Positions 29,160 through 36,993 of a DNA stretch of 64,000 nucleotides are shown here, one piece after another. The translations under genes were made by a program, and so were the position numbers. The notes under the pieces were generated by a model. It was not told the DNA's origin. It worked only from the letters and a program-made list of their open reading frames with translations, and searched no databases. The stretch is from NCBI GenBank assembly GCA_902363805.1, contig CABJBF010000003.1:138564-202563 (forward strand), given 5' to 3'. Each line of letters begins with the position of its first letter. Positions within the stretch are counted from its first letter, which is position 1. Source of the stretch: Eubacteriaceae bacterium. Lineage in GTDB: Bacteria > Bacillota > Clostridia > Lachnospirales > Lachnospiraceae.

Positions 29160-30032
29160 TTATCCTTTTACTGCTCCTGCTGTCAAACTTTCCATTACCT
29201 GTTTCTGTAATATGATAAAGAATATAATTGTTGGTAACACCGTAATTACTACCGCCGCAAAAAGTGCAGAATAGTTATTTGCAAATGTTCCTAAATAATA
29301 GTTAAGTGCAATAGGTACTGTTCTTGCCGTATCACCACTTGTAAGCATTAATGCGAAGTAGAATTCGTTCCATGTATTGATAAACTGTAACATTGCGATT
29401 GTTGCAAGTCCCGGTTTAGCTAATGGTAAAACTACCTTTGTAAATGTCTGAATAAATGTAGCTCCGTCAATGTACGCTGATTCTTCTAATGCTAAAGGTA
29501 TTGTTTTGTAATAACTTGTCATAACGAAGAATGACATTGGAATACCCATAGCTGCATAAACAATAATTAATCCAAGCTTTGTATCATACAATCCGACTGT
29601 CTTAAAGATTGAAAACAATGGCTGTGAAATTGCCTGTGCAGGAAGCATTAATGATGCTGAAATCATAAGAACCAAAATTGTTTTTAATTTAAAATTATAT
29701 CTTGCTGTTACATATGCACACATTGCAACTACACATAATGTAACTAATACGCTGACACCTACTACAATTACACTGTTTAAGAAATATTTCTGAATAGGTG
29801 CATATTTAAATGCATCTGCATAGTTTTTAAAATTAAAACTCTTTGGCAATGACAATGCTGATGCATTGATTTCTGCATAAGTTTTAAATGAACTTAATGC
29901 TGCCCAAATAATAGGTCCAATTGAAATAGCTACTATTATTAATAAGAAAATATATTTCGCAATGCCTGCGATTACTCTAATAGCAAGAGGCTGTTTTTTT
30001 AAAGTTCTTGGTACGTTAATTGTTTCTGACAT
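29160..30032 (-). CDS. Carbohydrate ABC transporter permease, MalG type
   Basis: Inner-membrane subunit of a CUT1 sugar importer, 290 residues with six predicted helices. The EAA loop that contacts the ATPase reads EESAYIDGATFIQTFTKVVLPLAKPG. It begins one base after the stop of the partner permease. No ATPase gene is nearby, so it probably uses a shared MsmX-type ATPase encoded elsewhere. Confidence 0.94.
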   Translation of the reverse strand: MSETINVPRTLKKQPLAIRVIAGIAKYIFLLIIVAISIGPIIWAALSSFKTYAEINASALSLPKSFNFKNYADAFKYAPIQKYFLNSVIVVGVSVLVTLCVVAMCAYVTARYNFKLKTILVLMISASLMLPAQAISQPLFSIFKTVGLYDTKLGLIIVYAAMGIPMSFFVMTSYYKTIPLALEESAYIDGATFIQTFTKVVLPLAKPGLATIAMLQFINTWNEFYFALMLTSGDTARTVPIALNYYLGTFANNYSALFAAVVITVLPTIIFFIILQKQVMESLTAGAVKG

Positions 30033-30033
30033 T

Positions 30034-30918
30034 TTATACCTCCTCTATTTCTTTCTTCTGATTAAACAATCTCTGAATTAATATAACTAATACAAGTCCT
30101 AAGATAATCTGAATTACACCTACTGCATTAGCTTTACCATAGTTATTTTCAAGTGTTATGATTTTATATAAATACATTGGAAGGTTAAGAGTTGAGTTTC
30201 CAGGGCCTCCTCGTGTTGTCATGTAAATAATATCGAACTGAGAAACCATTGCTACTGATGCTAAAATTACACATGTTCCAAATGCATTTTTCATCATTGG
30301 AATTGTAATGTATCTGTCAGCCTGTCCTGCTGTAGCTCCATCAACCTGAGCTGCTTCATATATTTCAGGGCTTATAGCTCCCATTTCACCTAAGAATATA
30401 AGCATGTTAAATCCTGAGTAGAAAACCCATGTAGCTGTTACTGTCCAGAAAGCATATTTTGAATTTCCGAAAAGGTTAACAACCTGCATAGTATCAATTC
30501 CTAATTTTTCATATAACATTTTTACTACACCGAATGTAGGGTTTAAAAGCAATGAGTACATAACTGCTGTTGCTGCTGTTGGGATAATGTTAGGAATTAC
30601 ATATGCAACTCTTGCAAATTTCCATCCCTTTGGCTTTCTTCTTAAAATAAGAGCCATTATAAATCCCATAAGTACATGTAATGTTGACTGAATTACTACC
30701 CATTTTAATGTGTTAATGATAGATACTCTAAAGTCCGGGTCTGCAAATATTGTCTTGAAATTATCTAATCCTAAAAATGTTGGTGACTGAGTCAATGTAT
30801 AATTACAAAGTGAAGTTGTCATAACCATTATGAATGGAATAGCGTACACTATACAAAATAGGATTACACAAGGCAATGCAAATAAAAATATCCATCCTCT
30901 CTTGTTTTTTGTAGACAT
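30034..30918 (-). CDS. Carbohydrate ABC transporter permease, MalF type
   Basis: Second CUT1 permease subunit, 294 residues, six predicted helices. The EAA loop reads YEAAQVDGATAGQADRYITIPMMKN. It follows the binding-protein gene after a strong hairpin and is tightly linked to the MalG-type gene. Confidence 0.94.
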   Translation of the reverse strand: MSTKNKRGWIFLFALPCVILFCIVYAIPFIMVMTTSLCNYTLTQSPTFLGLDNFKTIFADPDFRVSIINTLKWVVIQSTLHVLMGFIMALILRRKPKGWKFARVAYVIPNIIPTAATAVMYSLLLNPTFGVVKMLYEKLGIDTMQVVNLFGNSKYAFWTVTATWVFYSGFNMLIFLGEMGAISPEIYEAAQVDGATAGQADRYITIPMMKNAFGTCVILASVAMVSQFDIIYMTTRGGPGNSTLNLPMYLYKIITLENNYGKANAVGVIQIILGLVLVILIQRLFNQKKEIEEV

Positions 30919-30943
30919 ATTTTATACTTCCTTTCAAAAAAAT

Positions 30944-30975
30944 AGTGTTGCACTAACTTTTATTAGTGCAACACT
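30944..30975 (-). terminator. Attenuator hairpin between binding-protein and permease genes
   Basis: Perfect 13-bp stem AGTGTTGCACTAA (30944-30956) with TTAGTGCAACACT (30963-30975), six-base loop, followed on the minus strand by a seven-T run. It looks like a full intrinsic terminator within the operon. Such elements keep the binding protein more abundant than the permeases. Confidence 0.8.
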
Positions 30976-30988
30976 TGATTGTTAAGAA

Positions 30989-32314
30989 TTAATCGTTTTT
31001 CTGCGCTGCATCTGTAAGCTTTTTACAAAATCCTTTTGCATCTAAGCTGCCACTTGCAAGTTCAGGTAACTGATTTGAAAATTCATCGATTACATTCTGA
31101 TACCAGTAAGCCTGATTCTGACCATATGTATATGTTGCTTTTGACTGAATGTCTAATACTTCTGCCATTAATGGATCAGATTCTTTTAAGCTTTCAGGTA
31201 CTTCAATGTTACTTGATACAGGCTGTAATCCTGCCATTTCCAATGCCTTTAACTGATTTTCAGCTGTTGTTTCGAACTTAAGGAATGCTACTGCTGCTTT
31301 AATCTTTTCAGGGTCTTTTGCGCCTACCATGTCACCAGGTGTTGGAACACTTTCCATTCCGTTTCCTGGAAGAAGCATGATACCAACTTTGTCATAGAAT
31401 CCTTCAGGCGCTTTGTCTTCGCTCTTGAAATCAGGAATCATCCATGGTCCGTTAGGAAGCATTGCTACTTCACCGTTAAAGAAGTGAGTTGCCATTGTGT
31501 CATATTTTCCACCTAAAGCATCTGCTGTTGTGTAGTTCTTTAACATCTTCTGAAGTTCTGCTGTTGCTTTTTCAACTACAGGTATGTTGTAATCTGTTGG
31601 ATACTGAGTATTCATAAATGTGTTTCCTTCATCTCCTGCAGTTCCAATTAAACCACTGTACCAAAGATTTGATAACCAACCTAAGTCTGCACTATCCATA
31701 CTTACAGGTGTGATACCTTTTGATTTTAATGTGTCACAAGCTTCATAGAATTCATCCCATGTGCTATAAGCTACATCAGGAGCTTCGATTCCTGCTTTTT
31801 TGAATAAGTCTTTGTTATAGTAGATATATGAAATTTCCTTTGATACAGGAATTCCGTATACCTTTCCTTCATATGAGTTGAATTCAAGGTCCTGATCACT
31901 GAACATTGCTTTCCATTCCGGATCATCATCTAAATATGATGTTATATCCTGAACCTTTCCTGATTCAGCAGCTAAAGCTGTAATATTGTTACCACCGTTT
32001 AATACGATGTCAGGAAGATCACCACTTGAGATTAATAATTTAATCTTCTGGTTGTAAGAATCTGTTGTAGGAATTTCTTCAAACTTAAATTCTACGTTCT
32101 TACCTTCTTCTGTCTTCTGGAATGCATCAAATAAATATTCATAATAATCTGCTGCATAATCAGTACCTACATGGTAGTTAATTACATTTAATACTACCTT
32201 TCCATCATCGCTCTTTGTGTCTTTCTTGCTTGACTTTCCGTCTGAGCCACAGCCTGTCATAAGACCAGCTACCATTGTCAAGCACATGAGTGCACATAAC
32301 ATTTTCTTTCTCAT
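30989..32314 (-). CDS. Extracellular sugar-binding lipoprotein of ABC importer
   Basis: Family 1 solute-binding protein, 441 residues. The N-terminus is a lipoprotein signal (LTMVAGLMTGC, lipobox LMTGC) that tethers it to the outer membrane face. The mature part has the two-lobed pattern typical of the family (VLNGGNNITALAAESGKVQDI, YYNKDLFKKAGIEAP). First gene of the operon; ribosome binding site AAGGAGGAAG. The GH65 enzyme downstream suggests an alpha-glucoside ligand. Confidence 0.93.
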   Translation of the reverse strand: MRKKMLCALMCLTMVAGLMTGCGSDGKSSKKDTKSDDGKVVLNVINYHVGTDYAADYYEYLFDAFQKTEEGKNVEFKFEEIPTTDSYNQKIKLLISSGDLPDIVLNGGNNITALAAESGKVQDITSYLDDDPEWKAMFSDQDLEFNSYEGKVYGIPVSKEISYIYYNKDLFKKAGIEAPDVAYSTWDEFYEACDTLKSKGITPVSMDSADLGWLSNLWYSGLIGTAGDEGNTFMNTQYPTDYNIPVVEKATAELQKMLKNYTTADALGGKYDTMATHFFNGEVAMLPNGPWMIPDFKSEDKAPEGFYDKVGIMLLPGNGMESVPTPGDMVGAKDPEKIKAAVAFLKFETTAENQLKALEMAGLQPVSSNIEVPESLKESDPLMAEVLDIQSKATYTYGQNQAYWYQNVIDEFSNQLPELASGSLDAKGFCKKLTDAAQKND

Positions 32315-32556
32315 ATCTTAACTTCCTCCTTAAAGTTGTTTTGTTTATGTTCACATTATATTGTTTTATTGCAAATATCTGAATAGAATATTTTTACATA
32401 AACTTGTGTTTTTTTTACATTATATATAGTAAAAAATTACATACTACTGTGTTGTTTATTTAATTTTTTATACATTTTAGACAATACTATTAATAAATTT
32501 ACTTTTTGTTTATTGTAGATATTAAATATAAGGGGGAATAAGTATAAAATTGTTAG

Positions 32557-32588
32557 ATAATTTGGGAAATTATTTAGTTTTTTTATAA
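32557..32588 (+). terminator. Orphan terminator-like hairpin
   Basis: ATAATTT-GGG-AAATTAT (32557-32573) followed by TTAGTTTTTTTATAA on the plus strand. No plus-strand gene is upstream, so it may be fortuitous or end a small RNA. A second perfect hairpin CATGAGCGT-TGTCC-ACGCTCATG lies at 32738-32760. Otherwise 32315-32790 is AT-rich without an open frame; a TATAAT (minus, 32356-32361) may be the -10 box of the sugar operon. Confidence 0.3.
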
Positions 32589-32791
32589 TTCGTCCCCAAC
32601 ATTTCCCATATTGCGGGCACTAAATTGTATGTATTTTTCACATGAATTCATCACTCTCTAATAAGCAGTTTATGCTGGAATTTGCTAACAGAAAAATTTT
32701 TTAAAAATTTATATCTTCATTTTCCGTACACAGTCGTCATGAGCGTTGTCCACGCTCATGGGTTCAGTATAAAATTTCAATTTCTTTACAA

Positions 32792-33067
32792 TTACGGATT
32801 TATTATTAATTTCTCTGGATATCCGTAAAAAAATATAATTATTTTGCAAATATATTTAATAAAACTCTTCAATTACAGATGATACAATTAAATTTAAAAT
32901 ATATCCGTAATTCTTTAATATAAAAATTTAAAATAAATTAATATTTACGGATAAATACAGTTTTCCAAAGGCAATCCGTAAATTTGGATTTAAATTCATT
33001 TCTTTAAGTTTAAATTATGTAAAAAATTCACGGATGAAACCTGCTATTTTAGATTTCATCCGTAACA
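32792..33067. repeat. Four inverted-repeat modules TTACGGAT-N21/22-ATCCGTAA
   Basis: The arms TTACGGAT and ATCCGTAA, separated by 21-22 bases, occur four times: 32792-32828, 32873-32910 (left arm TTACAGAT), 32945-32981 (extending to 10 bp) and about 33030-33067 (left arm TCACGGAT, with an extra internal GATGAAA/TTTCATC stem). Module starts are about 72-85 bases apart. The arms are conserved but the intervening sequences differ. The last module ends in GAATTTTTTAC on the minus strand and may terminate the MFS transcript. There is no gene in 32315-33220. Confidence 0.7.
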
Positions 33068-33220
33068 ATTTAAATCTTATTCAATTTACATATTTTACAA
33101 TTAACATCATAATTTTCGATATATTAAACATACTCTTACTTGGTATCACAATTTCTATATATTACAGATTGCATTTAATATCTAAACTTATACTCATCGT
33201 AAGTTATACTAATTATTAAA

Positions 33221-34417
33221 TTATCTGTTGCTCTTAAGTTTGTTCATCTTTTCCGACATTATAAACATAACTAAAGTAATTAACATAATATATATTGGAA
33301 ATAATGCAATTGTTATGTACTGGGATATTATTCCAAACAAAGCCGGCATAATTATAACTCCCATATATGCAAATGCCATCTGTATTCCTATAATTGCCTG
33401 CGAATTTTCTTTTCCAAAATTATCAGGTGTAGCATGTATTACCGATGGATATATTGGAGCGCATCCAAATCCAACAAATCCCAGCCCAATTAGAGGGAAC
33501 ATTTCTTTTAACATTTTGTAACTTGGAAATAACTGATTTACCGGAATCAGCAAAAAAACAACTCCTATTAAAATTCCACATATTCCAAGTCTGATCATTT
33601 TTTTATCGCCAAATTTGTCTGCTATAAAGCCACTCAAAAATCTGCCACCCGTAATTCCAATATAAAACAATCCAACAAAACTTGCTGCTGTATGACTGCT
33701 TAACCCTCTGTTTATTACAAGATAACTTGATGCCCATAATCCCGTTGTCTGTTCTACCGCGCAGTAGCAAAAGAACGCTGTCAAAACAAAAGCTACACCT
33801 TTTATTTTGAATATTTCTTTTAATTTCTTTGGTTCTTTCTTTTCAGTTATGCTTTCTTCATTTTTTACCTGATTTATTTTCCATAATGGTAATGCTGCAA
33901 ATAAAACAATAGTCAAAGCAAGCTGTATTACTGATATTGCTAAATATCCTCCACGCCATCCTTTTCCAAGTGACATTGCTGCACCCATTACATACGGTCC
34001 AACAGCTGCTCCAATTCCCCAGAAGCAGTGTAACCAGCTCATATGTCTTGACGCGAAATGAAGAGCAACATAATTGTTAAGTGCTGCATCTATTGCTCCT
34101 GCTCCCAATCCATAAGGAATCGCAAGGAAGCATAACATATAAAAGTTTCCGGAAACTGAAAATCCAAATAATGCAACAGCTGTTAAAAGTGTACTTACCG
34201 CAGAAACCATCCCCGTTCCAAACTTATATATTATCTTTTCAGAAAATAAACTTGAAATAACCGTTCCACAGGAAATTAACATTGAAATAATTCCCTCCAT
34301 TGACAGCTGTGCCCCTAAATCCAAATGCATTTGCGGCCAAGCTGAACCTAAAAGTGAATCCGGCAATCCAAGACTGATAAATGCCAAATAAATAAGCGCT
34401 AATAATAATGTAACCAT
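33221..34417 (-). CDS. Major facilitator superfamily transporter
   Basis: 398-residue membrane protein with about 12 predicted helices. It starts VTLLLALIYLAFISLGLPDSLLGSAWPQM, typical of the fucose/glucose permease-like MFS branch; GFIADKFGDKKMIRLG is the loop 8-9 signature. Single gene with a good GAGAGGAAAG ribosome binding site. The cargo is not known; its place in the carbohydrate island suggests a sugar. Confidence 0.88.
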   Translation of the reverse strand: MVTLLLALIYLAFISLGLPDSLLGSAWPQMHLDLGAQLSMEGIISMLISCGTVISSLFSEKIIYKFGTGMVSAVSTLLTAVALFGFSVSGNFYMLCFLAIPYGLGAGAIDAALNNYVALHFASRHMSWLHCFWGIGAAVGPYVMGAAMSLGKGWRGGYLAISVIQLALTIVLFAALPLWKINQVKNEESITEKKEPKKLKEIFKIKGVAFVLTAFFCYCAVEQTTGLWASSYLVINRGLSSHTAASFVGLFYIGITGGRFLSGFIADKFGDKKMIRLGICGILIGVVFLLIPVNQLFPSYKMLKEMFPLIGLGFVGFGCAPIYPSVIHATPDNFGKENSQAIIGIQMAFAYMGVIIMPALFGIISQYITIALFPIYIMLITLVMFIMSEKMNKLKSNR

Positions 34418-34623
34418 ATTCTTTCCTCTCTTTCATATTCATTTAAATTAACATTTTATCTAAATATTAGTATTCAAGAATTTAAGTTCTTTAATTTACT
34501 TATAATAATTAATTATTTACTTCCTTCCTTTTATGCTAATACTAATTAATACTCTCATTTTCAATTTCCCATTGCTATAGTGTATCAGTTTTCCTCTATT
34601 TTATATATATTTTTTTACAAAAA

Positions 34624-34674
34624 AATACCTCCTTTCAGAGTATGGTTTTACCCAAACTATCAAAAGGAGATATT
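34624..34674 (-). terminator. Terminator of the discoidin-peptide operon
   Basis: On the minus strand a stem of about 12 pairs with one mismatch (plus-strand arms 34624-34635 and 34663-34674), with further pairing inside, is followed by a seven-T run. It lies about 180 bases after the 52-residue peptide gene. The rest of 34418-34623 is AT-rich with no gene seen. Confidence 0.65.
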
Positions 34675-34776
34675 CTTTGAATTTTCACGGTTACCCGTTA
34701 TCGTCTGTAATCTGATTTATTTTCATTATTAACAAACCTGATGACATGACATTTATTTAGTTGAAATTTGCATTTA

Positions 34777-34832
34777 GGTCTACAGCCATATGCCCATTTT
34801 AAAAGTTATATAAAGCATATGACTTCAAGACC
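34777..34832 (-). other. Structured element downstream of the small peptide gene
   Basis: On the minus strand GGTCT and CATATGC (plus-strand 34828-34832, 34815-34821) pair with GCATATG and AGACC (34787-34793, 34777-34781) around a 21-base loop, with an internal loop between the two helices. It lies in the 3' region of the peptide transcript before the terminator. No known RNA family recognised. Confidence 0.4.
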
Positions 34833-34853
34833 CGGGAAATGAGAAAGCGATTT

Positions 34854-35012
34854 TTAATATAAACCTGTCCAACCACCGTTTCCATTATTTATATCTATTA
34901 CATGATCTAATCCATTCAAAAAATCATCATCACTAACACCACTTGTTGTTATTACATCTTTTGTATCAAATTCTATTATTTCCATTTCAGGATATTCATA
35001 TTTTCTCTTCAT
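34854..35012 (-). CDS. Small peptide, 52 residues, function unknown
   Basis: Starts MKRKYEYPEMEIIEFDTKDVITTSG and ends in an Asp/Asn/Gly-rich tail with NGNGGWTGLY. No signal peptide or membrane segment. AAGGAG lies seven bases before the ATG and overlaps the end of the discoidin gene, which stops ten bases upstream, so translation is probably coupled. The Y-x-x-P-E-hydrophobic-x-x-x-E-x-x-D-V-I-T-T-S pattern resembles short uncharacterised peptides I have seen annotated in Lachnospiraceae; that family link is from memory and unverified. It could be a ribosomally made peptide precursor or a secretion partner. Confidence 0.7.
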   Translation of the reverse strand: MKRKYEYPEMEIIEFDTKDVITTSGVSDDDFLNGLDHVIDINNGNGGWTGLY

Positions 35013-35022
35013 GTATTTCTCC

Positions 35023-36768
35023 TTACTGTGCCTGGTTAGCATTGTACTTTGTTGCCCAACCTTCTATCATAGCTTTTATAGTGTCACCAAGCCTATTAAG
35101 TTCAGCCTGTCCGCCCTCGCTTTTTGTCATGTTATACGCAACCTGTGCAACTGATCTTGTATCACTCATATTGTCAGAATAAACTGTTGTAGTTGTTCCA
35201 TCTTTATAAGTAATTGTTACATATGCATTTGCAATAAAACCTCTTGCAAAATTTTCTTCTTTAATATTTACAACTGAACCACAGTAAGTATTTGTTTTTG
35301 CACTTTCGTTTTCTCCATACCAACCATTATTTGCAATATCTAATTTTGTGTAGTTACTGTCTTTTTCTAATACGTTACCATTCTTTTCATATAAATCTTT
35401 TGTAGTTATAAGCATTCCTTCCTTTATAGCTTTCTGCTCATTAACCGCTTTATAATTATCACTTGTAACCGTTGTCTGGAATCTCATTCCATAAGGATTT
35501 GCCGTTCTGATTCCTGCACCATTTGCAATTGATAAGTTTAATGTATTTACAGCTTCCAAATTAACATTGTCTTTTACTGTTAATTCATCACCCTTTTTGT
35601 ACATTTCTTCGTTATAATAATAACCGTATGTAGCATCTCCATTAACTGTATATGTATCTCCATATGCTGCTTCTGTAGTTGAATCTCCTTCTGTTACAGT
35701 ATAAACCGGTGAATAAATGTTAAATTCGTACATTGCTGCCCATACCTGTGCATGACTTTCCTGATGTAAAGGCATTCTTTTTATTGTAAATCTTACGTAT
35801 TGATATTCATTATCTTTATCTTCACATACACCGGATTGACTTCTACTCCAATTTACATTGTCATCGTTCTCATTATTATTCCACAACATTGTCCATGTAC
35901 TCTGATCGTTAGAACCTTCTACGACATATTTCCATGTCTGACCATACTGACTTTCTCCATCTGATTTATCAGCATCGGCTTCTTCTAATGTCGGATACGC
36001 ATCTTTTTGGAACAAAACATTGAATCCTTCTATTTTTCTAGTTTTTCCTAAATCAACTATTATATACTGACCATTTCCATTACCATTTCCGCCCCATCTT
36101 GATGAAGTGTTTCCATCCGTAATATTTGTAGCTGGAAATCCATAAGCCTCATTACCATTTCCAGCACTGTCGTATCCTTTCGCCGAGCATCCTTTTGCAA
36201 CATTTGTCACCTTAGAATCACTAATTTTAACACCATAAGCACAAAATTCTCTCATTGCCGTCCAAACTTGTGTACCAGGTATTTTAACTATTTTTATTCT
36301 TAATTTGTTATATACTTTTTCACTATATTCTTTATTTTTCCCTGTGATGGATTTGCTATTATCAGAATTGCTACTATTATCCCATAACATATCCCAATTG
36401 CTTTCATCATCAGTTCCTTCGACTGTATATCCCCATTCTCCATCATCTCTTGAAGCTTCAAATACGATCTTAAAATCCGAAATTTTATAGTATGCTCCTA
36501 AATCAATTGTTATTGTTCCCGTTAATCTTCCACCTGCTATCCATAAATTATCTTCATTTCCGTCCACAATATCTGATATACTTCCAGTGGATGCTCCCAT
36601 ATCCGAAGTAACTGTTTTTCCATAAGTCACACACTCATTTCCGGAAAATGTGCTTACTTCGCATGTAACTGTATCGTCTCCCTTAGCAGCTGTATAATCA
36701 CCCATACCAACTGTTGACACGGCCATTATTGCTGCAAGAGACATTGCCAATAATTTCAATTTTTTCAT
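35023..36768 (-). CDS. Secreted protein with two discoidin (F5/8 type C) domains
   Basis: 581 residues. The signal peptide spans about 1-28 (KLLAMSLAAIMAVSTVGMG). Two F5/8 type C domains, about 35-180 and 185-360, show the SDFKIVFEASRDDGEWGYTV and QTWKYVVEGSNDQSTWTMLW pattern and closely resemble those of the giant protein at 19726-25134. The C-terminal 200 residues (GAGIRTANPYGMRFQTTV, then FARGFIANAYVTITYKDG) look like a beta-rich module of unknown function seen in Lachnospiraceae glycan proteins. No catalytic domain or anchor is obvious, so it may be a glycan-binding protein. Co-transcribed with the 52-residue peptide; divergent from a YesMN-type system. Confidence 0.85.
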   Translation of the reverse strand: MKKLKLLAMSLAAIMAVSTVGMGDYTAAKGDDTVTCEVSTFSGNECVTYGKTVTSDMGASTGSISDIVDGNEDNLWIAGGRLTGTITIDLGAYYKISDFKIVFEASRDDGEWGYTVEGTDDESNWDMLWDNSSNSDNSKSITGKNKEYSEKVYNKLRIKIVKIPGTQVWTAMREFCAYGVKISDSKVTNVAKGCSAKGYDSAGNGNEAYGFPATNITDGNTSSRWGGNGNGNGQYIIVDLGKTRKIEGFNVLFQKDAYPTLEEADADKSDGESQYGQTWKYVVEGSNDQSTWTMLWNNNENDDNVNWSRSQSGVCEDKDNEYQYVRFTIKRMPLHQESHAQVWAAMYEFNIYSPVYTVTEGDSTTEAAYGDTYTVNGDATYGYYYNEEMYKKGDELTVKDNVNLEAVNTLNLSIANGAGIRTANPYGMRFQTTVTSDNYKAVNEQKAIKEGMLITTKDLYEKNGNVLEKDSNYTKLDIANNGWYGENESAKTNTYCGSVVNIKEENFARGFIANAYVTITYKDGTTTTVYSDNMSDTRSVAQVAYNMTKSEGGQAELNRLGDTIKAMIEGWATKYNANQAQ

Positions 36769-36791
36769 CTTTCCATTTATATGATAATGCC

Positions 36792-36952
36792 ATTATATCG
36801 GAGTTATTTTCCAGTTTTAATGTAATATTTTTACAAATACTTTTAATTTTTTTACCAATTTTAGACATTTTTCACAATTTCTTTGTATACTTTAATATTT
36901 TTGATATAATGTTTATAGCATTCAAAAGTAATTCTTTAAAAATAATTACTTT
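36792..36952. promoter_or_regulatory. Divergent promoter region, discoidin operon / yesMN-like
   Basis: Minus-strand TATAAT (36792-36797) with a weak -35 faces the discoidin gene; plus-strand TATAAT (36905-36910) faces the kinase gene and is followed by hairpin AAAGTAATT/AATTACTTT (36925-36933, 36944-36952). The weak -35 boxes fit activation by the adjacent AraC-type response regulator, which is inference. Confidence 0.45.
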
Positions 36953-36993
36953 AAGGTACGGAACTATAAAATAGCATCATTCGAGGACAAGGC

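Noticed and set aside
32792..33067. CRISPR or integron attC sites
   Set aside because: Only 8-base inverted arms are conserved; there are no direct repeats of 23-50 bases, no RYYYAAC-type boxes and no integrase or cas genes.
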